From NCBI RefSeq assembly GCF_026914185.1, contig NC_070573.1, forward strand, positions 1,488,001-1,552,000: a stretch of DNA of 64,000 bases, in the 5' to 3' direction. This document shows, piece after piece, positions 35,567 through 47,446 of the stretch (the stretch's first letter is position 1; each line of letters begins with the position of its first letter). The notes under the pieces are model-generated. The model was not told where the DNA came from. It saw nothing but the letters and a program-made list of their open reading frames with translations, and made no database searches. The DNA comes from Puccinia triticina (lineage: Eukaryota > Basidiomycota > Pucciniomycetes > Pucciniales > Pucciniaceae). Made by a program: the position numbers and the translations under genes.

Positions 35567-35665
35567 TTAACTAAGCCAACACTCGTGGTGAGCGGGTCTG
35601 GGCGGCAGCCCAGTCTCACCAGAGAGGCTTACGTGCAAAAGCACAAAGCTCGCAAGCCGAGCGTG
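35567..35665 (+). repeat. terminal palindrome repeat, host of the 957-bp MITE
   Basis: Inverted near-copy of 25540-25626: ACTAAGCC, then a hairpin of GTGAGCGGG..GGGC/GCCC.., then AGAGAGGCTTACG and GCAAAAGCACAAAGC. The MITE split its GAGCTTAACTAAGCC end. Confidence 0.65.
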
Positions 35666-35919
35666 ATATAGAGCCCTGTTTTAACAGTTTCTCTTCTCGC
35701 GTCTGCGCCACTCACGGGAGGATGAATCCAGCCTAAACAATTCTCCTTTTGGAGACATCCCCATGGTTATCGGACTGAAAAAAAAATGTATTTACATACT
35801 AGATTAAGTACGTCTGCTGACTATCCCAGGTGCCCGAACTCCCACCCAGCCGTGGGCGGACCTCATCCAGCATGACCAATGCAAATCACCGGCGCTTGTA
35901 TTGGTCATACTGGCACGGA

Positions 35920-36440
35920 CCAGTCATTGAGGAGGGGGGGAAGTACCCCTTATGCCCCCCTGCTCAATGACCGGAACAAAAAGTACATCAAGGGGATTAG
36001 TTTTTTCTCCTCTTGATGAACGGTTGGGGCCGGCCATCGAAGACATAGTGAGTTGTTCTCAAAGGCCAGCTGCCAGGTCGTTGAAGGCAGTGTGCACACG
36101 TGACAATGACCGGCCAGTACCTTTGATTTGGTCTTTAAGAGCAGGTACACACTCCCTTCGATGACCGGAACAGACGGGCCATTGAGGGGAGTGTGTACCT
36201 CCTCTTGATGGCTGGCTATTGAGTAGAGTGCGTTGCTCTCAATGACCTGTACAAACGCCGGCCATTGAGAGGGCATTTTGCACTCCTCTTGATGGCCAGA
36301 TGTACAAGAAATTGGACGGTACACACCCAACATCGAGAGTTCAGCCTTGATGACCGGTACGGACCAGCTACCCGGCCATCAAGCAATATAGGAGGAGTAC
36401 TTCTTCCCCTCAATAACCAATCCGTTCCAGCAGTTAAACT
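35920..36440. repeat. ACCGGT palindromic array, block 1
   Basis: Degenerate tandem units with inverted GACCGGT/ACCGGTC cores and CTCAATG or CATTGAGAGG arms at about 45-55 bp spacing. Same family as blocks at 40.5, 41.8, 43.2, 44.6, 48.5 and 54.2 kb. Confidence 0.7.
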
Positions 36441-36954
36441 GTGTTCCCGCTTGCCGAGGAGGCTACTGCCGATGGGCAGCTGGTGATGATGCCTTGCCAA
36501 CGGCAGCATGCGCTCATCCAATTACCTACCTGTGTTTTTTTAGTTGTACATAATTTTTTTAGCCCTTTGTGCAAATCTACAACCATATTCATTTATGATT
36601 GTTTAGGCTACATTCAGGTTCGCGCCACTCACCCCAATTTTTTGTTGTTTTGTTTTTCTGACTGTTTGCCATGTGAGTTATTTTTTCATATTTTTTTTAT
36701 TGTTGTGTTCACATTCCATCATTTTTGAAAACCGATTGCAAGAAATTTGAAGAAATCCTGTGATTTAATTAAGAGGGAAGATCATAACAAAGATCATCAC
36801 ATCATATCAATGACTAAGGATAATTAACAAAACAACTGTGAGTTAGAGAACAGAAAGCAATCATTAATTACATTTACGTAGATTAGCGAGTCCAGCTTGG
36901 TAAACATATTGATCAGAAGCAAGACCGAGATCAACTCCCAACAACCCAAGACTC

Positions 36955-37598
36955 ATGATTCCAATGGTGGATACACAGATCAATCCACCCTCTGGTGGAG
37001 ATAATCAGCGAGACACGCTCCCATCAACGTCGCCAGCAGATGCAATCAGTAGCACAGCAGAACCCTTACCCTTTGAAAATGTCTCCAAAAACCACACCAA
37101 AGAGTTATCGTTGGGAAGATCTGGACAAGTGCTCAAGAACAAATTCCAACTGACCTTGAATAAGAATATAACCAACATGACTCAAGGACAACAAGTTGAA
37201 ATGTTAGAGAAACAATCAGCAAAAGTTTACAGACCCCAGGCGCCAAAGCAAGTCAAACTAGAATCCGTGATCAATCTGATTCACCGTCGCAATACTTTTG
37301 TCCTTGCTGGGACCGGAGTTGGGAAGAGTTGGATCACCAAGATGTACTGGGATTTGTGCCCAAAATACAGAAGGCCCATTGTGTTGGTCTTGAACCCCCT
37401 TGACTCACTTGGTGATAACCAGATAAGTGCTTCCATCAAATGAATACATGAAGTTTAATAACTAAACTAAGCGGCATATGTAGGTAGAGGAGAAAAGAAA
37501 TCTCAGAAGTCAACCGAGTTCATCACCTGACAGATGTATGAAACCTTTGATGCCTGGGTTGTCAGGTTGGCGGTTCATTTGGGGGGAGGGTGCATCTT
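36955..37598 (+). pseudogene. RecQ-like helicase N-terminal fragment, broken splice donor
   Basis: Frame 36955-37422 encodes a Ser/Thr-rich leader and the start of a superfamily 2 helicase: RRNTFVLAGTGVGKSWIT (Walker A, AGTGVGKS) and RPIVLVLNPLDSLGDNQ (motif Ia region of RecQ-like proteins). After the Gln the sequence reads ATAAGT where a GTAAGT donor is expected. An acceptor (TATGTAG, 37483) and a continuation starting VEEKRNL follow, but that soon degenerates into stops. Unspliced, the frame ends at 37443. All later helicase motifs (DEAH, III-VI) are missing. It is a truncated relic, most likely from a multicopy helicase family. Confidence 0.75.
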
Positions 37599-37599
37599 G

Positions 37600-38565
37600 A
37601 ATTGTTGGGATACTGAGTATTGCAGAGTGGAGTCAGACTAGCAAGACTGTGAAAAACAATCAATCATCTGTGTCAGGTCCCAAACAAATGAACAAAATGT
37701 TACAAAAACCAAATGGATGGGCGACGGCACGGGTGAGCCAAAGAGAAGTCCACTCACTCGTCTGTTTTTCTTTTGGGTGGGTGGGCAGGCTTGTCCGGCT
37801 AGTTTAGGCTCAGGTCCGGCTAGGTTAGGCTTGGGTCTGGTCAAGCTGTCCGTATTCTGATTGAGTGATTGGATGGAGGGAAGGCGTGGGGTGTATGCAG
37901 ATTTACAGAATTTTCTGTGTGATATGAGCCTCTTGGTAGTTCCATCACCGATGTCCCCGTTAAGCATAAATATTCTTGTAGTGTGAGTGCGTTTGGGCCC
38001 TGTCATACAAGCCTCAAGACCCAAAGTTCAAAATCTTGACTTTGGATTTTTTTTTTCACTAGTTACAAAATCAATGTTGTAGTAAAAAAATACAGAAAAA
38101 TCCAGAAGATGTAGATTTATGACATAGCAAAACCTAGAAAGGATCCGTCAATTATTCAAGGTGTGGTGATGCACACAAGACCGCTCCCAGCCACCCAGCC
38201 AATCCTGAGAATCTGCTCACGCCAGGAATGTGCATTAGCATGCAAGTCCCTCCCTCCGGTCAGGGTTGCTTTGCAACCAGACAAATACTGCACAGCCCGC
38301 AACAGAGCCTGGGACTTGTGTTAAGTTCAACTCCTGTAACTTGTGGAGACCATGTTGGCTTGTTGCTCACGTCGGTTCCACCACCACAACCTTTTTTTTC
38401 ACTTCCAACCAGGACTAGCTCAGGCTGGTCCTGAAGTGTTGAAAGTTCAAGAAAATATGTCATTGAAAGGAAGAAAAGAAAAGTTGGAAAAATAACTTCA
38501 ATGGAAAATTGACTCGCAAACGGCTTCTTGAGTGGGTCAGATATTTATAAACAAGGGCATTTCAC
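37600..38565. other. intergenic repeat-derived DNA
   Basis: No gene recognised. Near 38300-38325 the words CCTGGGACTTGTGTTAAGTTC match the right end of the 15.8-kb foldback element, so an end of that family lies here. Confidence 0.4.
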
Positions 38566-38672
38566 ACAGTGGGAAATTGGATGTCGCACGCAGCCCGCAG
38601 CAACACCTGAGTAAAGCCCTTGGCTTGGGTGTTGCTGCGGGCTGCGTGCAACATCCGATTGCCTGCTGTGTC
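38566..38672. repeat. inverted repeat with arms of about 40 bp
   Basis: The left arm (38566-38607) and right arm (about 38627-38672) are inverted copies built on GCACGCAGCCCGCAGCAACACC and its complement, separated by about 20 bases. The DNA or RNA would form a long stable hairpin. Confidence 0.8.
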
Positions 38673-39469
38673 ACAATCTGGAATAGCGTAGCCACTAATC
38701 AACGCTGCCGGGTTTGCCCTGGAACACGGCTCTGGTTTGAATCCCATTGGCATCATTTATTGGTGCAGGTCTTTTTTCACCAGCTTGGTACTGTGCTCGC
38801 TGTGGATTCCATGGCAGGCGGAATTGGTATCCTCAGATGATCATCACAAGGAGCCCCTGTGATTCATTTGATGGAGAGCACGTGAATGTGTGGATCAGCA
38901 GCCGCTGGTCCAACCTCGCGCAGGGGCACTATGGGGAATCCTCGTCGCAGGACTCCCCGGGTGTACCACACCAACTGAGGTTCCGGCGGAGGGGAAGTAG
39001 AAAAAGAGGAGGCGGTCAGGAAGCGACAGGCTTGGGCACGCTTCGGCGGATCTGGCCACTTGTCCGGGACAACAAGCGCTCAGACCGGACTCCGGCTTGG
39101 CCTTTTGTAAGGGTTCTGTGAGCCCTCACTGGAAGGAACAGAGGGACAGAGGGCCAAAGGCCTGAATTCTATAAAAAGAATGTAAATTTCTGAGATTGGT
39201 CGATGAAAGAGGGAAGAGGGGGAAGACCCGCTTCAGGGAGAAGAGAAGAGATCAGATCAAAACTATATAAAGCGGGAATACTATGGACAAGCATGGATAA
39301 CAATGCTTCTATTACAACACAGCTTATTTAAGGGTGGAGCCTTGGTGAAACCCTTAGGGCCTGTACCATAGGTTTCCACTGATTCACACCTTGGATTCCA
39401 AGCCGCCAAAAATACCGGTGTGGTAGACGGAAAAGTGGAAAAATAAAAAGTTTTTCTATGCCACATAAT
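38673..39469. other. repeat-rich spacer
   Basis: Near 38733 a B-box-like GGTTTGAATCCC may mark another tRNA-derived fragment. 38.87-38.97 kb carries words of the GC-rich foldback family. No gene is supported. Confidence 0.35.
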
Positions 39470-40445
39470 TACTCATCCTAGGCCTCAAGATACCATCAAA
39501 TGGACCCCAGAAATGGATTCTACGGCCAATTTCACCCCTAGTCACCACTGGAAGTACCCCTGGACCCCCTCTAGTGTGGAAGTTACCCCTCATGGACACC
39601 TATCACACGGCCAGCCCCAGTAACCCAGCTGTCACCGGCCTCAACCCAAGTTTCACAGTAGTACACTTATACACATCACAGGATACAAACATACATCTCC
39701 CTGTCAGGCTACACTCATTACATATTAACTACATACACTCCTTTATATACATAGTATGACATCATTTACACTGTTTCTGCAGCCTCAGACTTTGTGTATA
39801 CACTAATTCCCCCTGTATGACAGCTCATGCAGTCTACTGTCACCTCATGCATGCGTTAGAATGTTCTTTTGTGTATTCTGACATCATGTATGCACCCCTG
39901 GCATGTTTAGAATGTTCTGTTGTATATTCTGACACCATTCATGCGCTCCTGAGGGGTTATGACATCATTTGTATCTACTCCCACCAGCTAAAATCCCTCA
40001 CCCTGTTGTCTAGATTAGCTGAAACCCTAACCCACAAGCCCCTTTGGGGCTCCACTTTTGTCTATAAAAGGAGCTCTCTCCACCCCCAGTGGTCTGCTCC
40101 CCAGTTCCTCCCCCAGAACTCACAAGTCACCCAACACTCATCCACACTCAAATCCTAAAACCCTTATAACAACAAATCAACCCTTATAACAAAGTAATTC
40201 AACCCTTATAACAATTAAAACACTTACACGTTGCCGGTCAAACAGATTTCATCTGGAACAGACCAGACCTATCACTTAATAAAACTTGCCAAGCTGAGCT
40301 TGGTGGGTCTTGTTGACTGATAACAGAAGGGCAGAGCTTGCAACTCCACCATACCCTTCACCATTCAGCAAAAGGGTTTCATTACCACTTTTGAGTCTTA
40401 CACCGGTTTGTCAGGATTATTTTCCCTGCACCGTTTCCCTGAGCT
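39470..40445 (+). mobile_element. LTR-like repeat, family L, plus orientation
   Basis: Order of blocks: CCTCAAGATACC..., TTTCACCCCTAGTCACC, a TATA box CTATAAAAGG (about 40063), leader, repeated CCCTTATAACAA words, AATAAAACTTGCCAAGC with a polyadenylation-like AATAAA (about 40280), then ATTCAGCAAAAGGG and TTTTGAG...TTACACCGGT. The 43.39-44.59 kb copy has the same order. This resembles a solo LTR with its own promoter and poly(A) signal. Ends approximate. Confidence 0.55.
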
Positions 40446-40489
40446 GCTCCAAAAGGCATACCGTGGGACCGCGGATTCATCAACAACTC

Positions 40490-40840
40490 CTTGGTCACTG
40501 GTACTGACCGGTACACACCGGCCATCGGGAACGTTCATATCCCCCTTGAAGGCAGGTCTGTTTGGTCATTGAGGGCTCCCCTCGATGGGCTTTTCTCTTG
40601 GTCATTGAGATGAGTATACACTCCTCAAGATGACCGGAATGAACCGGTAATTGAGAGGATTATGTGCTCCTCAGGATGACCGGAGAGAACCAGTCATTGG
40701 GAGGAGTATGTACTCCTCTAGATGGCCAGAATGAACCGGTCATTGGGAGGAGTGCATGCTCCCTGGATGACCGGAACAAACCAATCATCGGGAGGAGTAT
40801 GTACTCCTCTAGATGGCCGGAATGAACCGGTCATTGTGTG
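40490..40840. repeat. ACCGGT palindromic array, block 2
   Basis: About seven units of the type GATGACCGGAATGAACCGGT / CATTGGGAGGAGTATG, period about 46 bp, each with inverted ACCGGT/CCGG cores. Confidence 0.8.
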
Positions 40841-41795
40841 AGCCTGAGTCTCTATAGTGACAGCAGGACACAAGAAATGGGGGGCAATAGTTGGATTTCT
40901 TGGGATAAAGAAAATACAACTATAAGAGAAAGAGAGAAAGAGAGAGAGAAAACAGAGCTGGATCAGGATAAAGAGAAGTACTAGGTTATTCTGGTGGGAA
41001 TGCACGTCCACTGGCAATGCTACTCTTCAGAAGAGTGCTGCTAATCTGTGCTAGAAAGAGCTACAGCTTCCTCTCAGGAGGGTATCTGGATTAGATAAGT
41101 TTAATCCAGCCACAATTTTTTAGCTTCCTTCTGGATAGTCAAGGTTCTTGAAGGGAAACCTGAGGGACAGCCCTGTAACCTAGATTTGAGGCAAAGGCCA
41201 ACTGATAAGAAGGGACAGCCCTGTGATCAAGATAGAGGCAAAGGCCAGTAGATTTGGAGGGACAGCCCTGTGATCAAGAAGAAGATAAAAACCAACAGAA
41301 AAGAGCAGATCAAGCAAGACACAGAGTTGTACCTCTGAGATAAACAAGTTGCAGTGAAAGAGGTTACTTACTGTCAATATCCTAGGCGCCTGTGACGGTA
41401 GGTATACTGGGAGTGTTGTAAACTCTTTGGTGGTGATCCTGGGGTTATCTGGGTGGTGGTTCTGGTGTGCTGAAGTCTGTAGATCCGCCTCAGGCAAGGG
41501 GGATCCTGACTACGAAAATTTTCACAGTTTGCTTATGTAATTTACATATGTACATGCGGTTTGGCGCGCCTGGTAGCGCTAACACTTCACAACTGCGCAA
41601 GCGCGCCACAACTCAGCAACTCAGGGAAGGAGTATAGTTACAAGGAATTGATAAGTTGTAACTAGGGTTAAAATTGCATGAGGAAACAGAATATGAAGTC
41701 AAAACAAGGTTATCTCTTAAGATGAAAAAGATATAAAGTAATTTATATGTAACAAAGGTAGAACAGGCAGCTTTTAGGTCAGCTGTGATGACTCT
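40841..41795. other. non-array segment within the repeat zone
   Basis: AT-moderate sequence with a direct repeat of about 55 bp near 41165-41275 (GGGACAGCCCTGTGATCAAG and variants, three times). No gene recognised. Confidence 0.45.
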
Positions 41796-42230
41796 AAGGC
41801 TGACACATTGGGAGGAGTGCATACTCCCTTGATGATCGGAACAAACCGGTCATCAATCTACTCCTCAAGATTACCGGTTCATTCCGGTTGTTTTGAGGAG
41901 TACATTTTTCTCTTAATGACCGGTTTGTTCCGGATCTTGGGGAGTACATACTCCTCTCAATGACTGGAACGAACCAGTCATCTCAAGAAGTACATCTTCT
42001 TCTTGATTACCGGAACAAACTGGTCATCAAGAATGTGGCGAGTGACTATTGATAGCCAGTACAGACCAGAAATCAATGGAGGTGTGGACTCCTGTCAATG
42101 ACCGGTCTCCACTGGCCATTGAGAATGTAGAACCTACTGACCAGGCATTGGTGGGTGTATGCACTCTGCTCAATGACTGGCTTTGGCCGGCCATCAAGGG
42201 TGTAGTGAGCTGCTCTTGATGGCCGGTATG
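41796..42230. repeat. ACCGGT palindromic array, block 3
   Basis: Units with inverted ACCGGT cores and CTCAATGA/TCATTGAG arms, more degenerate than block 2. It resumes the same array after the 40841-41795 interruption. Confidence 0.7.
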
Positions 42231-42987
42231 TTGAGGGTAACATAGGTGACACAAGATCTAAGAGAGATGACGAGATGTCATGGACATGGTCCAGCACATT
42301 GAGTCAAGGTGTAATTATCATTCAGTGAGGGAAACAACTAGACTATATACATGCACAATATAGACTGAGTTGTGGGTGTACAGATTAGAAGCATAATGCA
42401 TAATGAGATGCTAATACACTATCTCAACACGGCACTCACTCCATGGGTAGGGGAGGCAATATGAGGATGTGATGTGTATCTGCTGGTGCGGGTGAGGGAA
42501 AGGCTGGGGAAGGCGTACATAATCCAAGGTGAAAAAAATAGGTCCAACCTATTTTTCCAATCTGAGGAAACAGACCATTTTCCTTGGATTATGAGGATGC
42601 CAATTAGGCGCTATGGTACTCCAGATTCTGAGGCGGGCCGTTTCTCAGTGCACCCAGTCCTTGAGCCATCTATACAGTCCACATAATTGACATCTTAGTT
42701 GTGGTAAGATGTAAGCCACGTGATTCAACCTGCCCGCAATGACGGCCTCCACATTGTTGCATGTGAAAGTTGCACCTATCTGAAGGAAATCCCAAATCTG
42801 GTTGATCCTCTTGGTTAGCTTTGCCTCCGGAAGCCGTACAGTCTTGTTGGTTATGTTCCAAATGAACACAATGTACTTCTGCTCTTCTAGAAAGGGCAAG
42901 TACTTCTCTTTATTTCTTTTTACACCCAGTTTGTTGGATCTCTTTACTATTTTGGCCATCAGGGTTGCTGAGCTTGGTCTTTTGACA

Positions 42988-43205
42988 AATAAGAGCATTG
43001 GCATTGGTTGCGTTAAACCACGCGCTAAGCCAAATTTAGCAACAGAAACACCACACCAGTTTTGGTAAGTCCCCTGCTATCGTCAAATATTTTGGCTTTT
43101 GTCGATAAAGGTTGCCAAATATGGCAACACTTATCAACAAAGTTATAGCTGCACATCCCTCCCCCAGCCAGCTCCGCATTGCTGCAACTTCGCCCTGAGA
43201 AGGAC
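42988..43205 (+). mobile_element. possible left end of another GAGCAT-type TIR element
   Basis: Starts GAGCATTGGCATTGG, like the ends of the three complete TIR elements, and runs into unique-looking sequence before the ACCGGT array resumes. I found no inverted right end, so it is truncated or interrupted. Confidence 0.35.
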
Positions 43206-43345
43206 ATACAGCTCTCAATGACAGGTTAACTGTTCATAGAGAGGACATACAACCTCTCAATAACCGGTCAGACCGGTCATCAAGAGGACTCAACGCTACA
43301 TGGTCAAGCCTGGCTCAACCCTCTCGATGACCGGTGTAGTCGTTA
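43206..43345. repeat. ACCGGT palindromic array, block 4
   Basis: Units with CTCTCAATGACCGGTC and GACCGGTCATCAAGAGG. Interrupted at right by the family L repeat and resumed at about 44590. Confidence 0.75.
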
Positions 43346-43389
43346 TTCCTGTGTTTGCAGGTGAAAAATTCAAACTTTTATGTGTACTC

Positions 43390-44592
43390 TCTAAACGCCT
43401 CAAGATACAGACAGATGGAATCTAAGGCCAAAATAACCCTTAGTCACCCACTGAAACCACCCTCATATCTCTACTGGATCAGAATATACACAAATAAACA
43501 CCTTTCACACACCAGTCCAGCACATTTCACATAGGAGTTCACACACAACTCATCTCTAGGATACTGTGCATAGGATATTGAATATTTCATATTGAATTAC
43601 TTTGTTTCTTTTATTTTCTTCCTTTTGTTATACTCAACCACAAGTTGGCTGCTGTTTTCACATTGCATATATATGATACTCATGTAACCCCCTAGAAGTT
43701 TCTAAGTTCACTATATAAGGAGGCCTCTGCCTGCCAGTTTTTTTCTTCCTTATCCCATCAGGGGACAATCCCCCTCAGATGCTCATGCCATCTGGCTCCC
43801 ATCATCTATCTACTCACCTGTCACAGTTACGTATTACACATACATATCACAGTTACTTTGTAAGCTCTCAAATGAGGAGAGCTTCACTAGGCAAGGGTCG
43901 AGGGTCAAGGATGAGGGTACAAGGACGAGGGCGAGGGCACGTGGCACGGAACAGCCTCCAGAACCTCTAGCTCGGGGGGAGTCTTAGTACTTCCCTCTAT
44001 ATACAACTTTTGGAGAAGGGGGGAAGAAAAGGGGAAAAGGAGGAGTTTGCTCACCAAGCTCGGGGGGGTCTCAGTACTTCCCTGCCAAGCTAGGAGGGGC
44101 GGGGCTGAGGAGACTAAGTAGGGTGCTTGGTGTTGGTCCGTGATACTCCTGTGATACTTCCTGTGAGTTCGCGGGAGCCACGGCTCACATACTTGCAATT
44201 CACACTCATAATTGATTTCACAAACCTTTCATAAGCCTCTCAAGGTACTGGGTTCCAATCCTGGTCTAAGCATAGCTTTCAAACGTTGACCCTCTCTTTT
44301 TCACTTCATATACCCTCTGCTCACAGACCTGGGTTCAAGCCCCGTCCAAGTCATCAGCATTTTTTTTGCCCATTTCAGACATCTCATCTGCTCCTTAGAC
44401 ACTCAGAACTCTTCACCAAACAATCCAACTATACTCTTCATCTTTGAACATATCCTCATCACTGAATAAAACTGCCAAGCTTAGCTTGGTGGTCTTGTTT
44501 TCTGATATCCAGAAAGGCAGATTTTTGCACCTCATCCATACCTTTCGCCATTGAGCAAAAGGGTCCCACAACACCTTTTGAGTTTTACACCG
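43390..44592 (+). mobile_element. LTR-like repeat, family L, plus orientation, inside the array
   Basis: Same block order as 39470-40445: CCTCAAGATAC, CCCTTAGTCACCCAC, TATA box CTATATAAGG (about 43711), leader, AATAAAACTGCCAAGC (about 44465), then CATTGAGCAAAAGGG and TTTTGAGTTTTACACCGGT. The ACCGGT array continues directly on both sides, so this copy inserted into the array. It also contains two B-box-like words (near 44250 and 44332). Confidence 0.6.
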
Positions 44593-45130
44593 GTACAAAC
44601 CAATCATCGAGAGCACTCAAGCTGTTCAATGACTGGTCTGACCGGTCATCAAGAGGACATACAACCCCTCAATGAACGGTTAGACCGGTCATCAAGAGGA
44701 CATACAACCTCTTGATGACTGGTCAGACCAGTCATTGAGAGGACTCGAGGCTACATAGTCAAGCCTCTCAATGAACGGTCTGACTGGTCATTGAGTAGAC
44801 TCAACCCTCTCAATGATTGGTTAGACCGTTCATTGAGAGGGTTGAGTCCACTCGATGACAAGTCAGAGCATTCATTGAGAGGACATAAAACCTCTCCATG
44901 ACTGGTACAAACCAGTCATCAAGAGGGATCAACCCTTGTCATGAGTATTTTGTACTGTTTTGTACCAGCCATCGAGTGTGATTCCCCTTGATGACCAGTT
45001 TGTACCGGTCATCAAGTAGACTCAAGCTGGCTGCTCAATGAGCGGTTTGTACCGGTCATCAAAGGTACATAAAAAATTGTAACTGTCATCAAGAGTACAT
45101 GCAAACCTTGATGACCGGTGGTGGGTGTTG
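44593..45130. repeat. ACCGGT palindromic array, block 5 (best preserved)
   Basis: About a dozen units alternating CTCTTGATGACCGGT and ACCGGTCATCAAGAG type arms, with period near 45 bp. Each unit is a near-perfect hairpin. Confidence 0.85.
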
Positions 45131-45164
45131 ATAGCCCAGTCAGGAGTTTGCCGTTTGATTTGGC

Positions 45165-46408
45165 TCAACCGGTTAGGTCTTCATCGCACATGGCGGCGAC
45201 GGACAAGAGAGGCTTGTGGAGGGCAGGTACCACAAGGGTCTTGACCAACTTGTTGCCCGACAGAGGGAGCTTTGCAAGACCTTTGTGAGATGCCTTGACA
45301 ACAAGTGGTCGGCCAGACAGACTGGGGTTTGATCACACTTTGGATTTTCGACCGCTGCCAGGTTGGGGGTCATTGACATCGAGCAACCTGAGTTGATGTT
45401 GGCATCCCCGGCGGGTAAATGACCAGTGGCCGCTGAAAGAGAGGATACCGCGTTCCCAGCCGCTACCTCTAGATCAGACTCTGAGAAATCCGACTCCACA
45501 TCCTCCTTGTAGGAGTGGGACAACTTGCCTAGAGTAGCGACTGAGGTATGGCCTGCTTGGGCTGCTGGCCTTGAGGGTCCCCTTGAGGCCTTTTTGCGGT
45601 CCTTTGCTTGGCTGTGGGATTTCTGACCTTCTTTGTATTTGGCCAAGATCTTGCGTGTGTTGTTGCAGTTGTTGAGATTGTGTCCGTCCGTGTTACAGAA
45701 ATTGCAGTGACAAGCTTTGTGGTTTCAATCAGCTTTTTTCTTATTGGGACGGGTGCTGGCTTTGGTGGAAGAGGCAGAAGCCGTGATATTGGATTGGCCC
45801 AAGCGACGGGTGCATTTGTTCTTGAGGGCAAGGGTGATCTCCTCTGTCTTGACATTCTTTTGATTGAGAAGGTGAGACACACAGCTCATCCAATCGTCAG
45901 GGATGGAGCTCAGGAGGGTGGCAGAATGAGCATCGCCGGGGGTTAGGGGGTTTTCAGGGGTAATCAATGAGCTTAGACAATCATACGACTTTGCAACATT
46001 GTTTATGTGAGATAGCACATTGCTGCCCTCCATTCTGGCTAGGAGCAGTTTTCTAAGCCAGAAGAATTTTCCCCCGGTGCTCAAGTCTTGATGATTTCAG
46101 ATTAGAGCTTTCCACATGCCATAAGCATTCCGGTGGTAGGAGCGGATGGCTAGGAGGTTTGCCGGATCAATGGTTTGGGTGATCACTGCACAGACCGTCT
46201 TGTTGTTGGCCATCCAGGTCGGGGGTGGGCGTTCTGGGAGAGGATGCTCAATGACATAGTCAACTCCTGCTGAGTCAAAATATGCTTTGACTACCAGCTC
46301 CCAATCCAGGAAGTTGGAGTCGGGGCTGGGAGCAAGCAGGAGGGGAAGTCTAGCTATGGCAGACCTGTACAAAGGAGCAATGGTGGAGTCGGCTGCAATG
46401 TTGACCAT
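45165..46408 (-). pseudogene. Ty1/copia gag-protease remnant
   Basis: One minus-strand frame from the ATG at 46408 carries a copia-type gag: DSNFLDWELVVKAYFDSAG, later STGGKFFWLRKLLLARM, and a zinc knuckle C-N-F-C-x4-H-x4-C (about 45705-45660). It then reaches a protease-like segment NINSGCSMSMTP, where the catalytic DSG reads NSG. Two in-frame TGA codons break it (after WKALI and after NKKKAD), and a frameshift follows at about 45280. The next phase carries a normal continuation ending LLSVAAMCDED before the ACCGGT array cuts it off. No integrase or reverse transcriptase remains. It is dead by stops, frameshift, Asp-to-Asn change and truncation. Confidence 0.85.
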
Positions 46409-47446
46409 AGTGGTGATTTATATAGGCATGTGTGGTAGAATGTCCACTTGGGGATAGCGCTGGCGGGAATGCACAGAGCGGCTCAGGCAGAGTGCATTCC
46501 GGTGACATAAGCACGGATGATGATGTCAGAAAAGCACGCTAAGAAAGCTTACAGAAAGTCACACGCGGACTGGAATGCACGGATTGCGGATTGCGGATTT
46601 TGGATTGGGTATTCGGATCGGAGCAGAAAGACAGGGCTGGACTGCGGCGGACTACACACGTGGACTGGTAGCAGCGGCGTCTCAGCAGGTGAGCCACGAC
46701 AGCCTAAGCGGGTGGAACTGGGGTGGAGGCGGTGGTGAGAGACTGACTGGCGGGGGCTAGACAGAGGACGGTGGGAGGTCAAGCATTGGAGATGAGTGGA
46801 GTCTGGGAGAATGACGTGCGGAAAGCAGGCGGAGCTGAAGGACTAGTGTGGGAAAGTGTCAGATTTGCGGGATCGGATGGGAACAGTGAAGTGCGTGGAG
46901 GGAAGGTCGGGAAAAGGCTCATGGATTTCTCTTCTCTTTCCTCATCCTATCATCCTATCATCTTGGGGGGATTACTCATTATTGTACTTACACAGACGGA
47001 CATACTAGAGTATTAGAAGAGATATATGTGACCTTATCTTTACTTTCAGAGCTATTTGCGGATTCTGTGCTTGCGGAGTGCAGAGCTTTTATTCACTTGC
47101 GGATTATTACACTATAGATCGGGCTCAGAGAGGAGCGCTGAAGGCTAGTGAATAGTAGCAGTGCGGAGCCAAGTCACCAATAATCACACAGCCCGCACAC
47201 AAATATTCTTGAAGAGGGCGGTTAGCGGACAACTTCACCGACTTACCAGCCTTCATTCTCACACCGTACCAGAGGAGGAGGCGGGCAGTTTGCCGGCAGA
47301 AGACAATTCTTTATTGTCAGACATGTTTGTGAGAGTGGTTGGAGAGACTTCAACTGATATCCTTGTGGTTTTTTCACACAGCAACACTCGAGTTAACAAC
47401 CTAGTTTTACATGCTTGGTCGACTGTCCTATACGGTGTTTTAACGC
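46409..47446 (-). other. putative leader between primer site and gag of the copia remnant
   Basis: About 1 kb between the primer site at 47447-47463 and the gag ATG. No coding feature. A TATATAAAT word lies just upstream of gag on the minus strand. Confidence 0.4.

Noticed and set aside
25540..35665. One intact 10-kb transposon bounded by the inverted 85-bp blocks
   Set aside because: The GAGCTTAACTAAG end, which is outermost in the 15.2-kb element, would face inward here, and no target duplication is visible. Two separate truncated elements are at least as likely.
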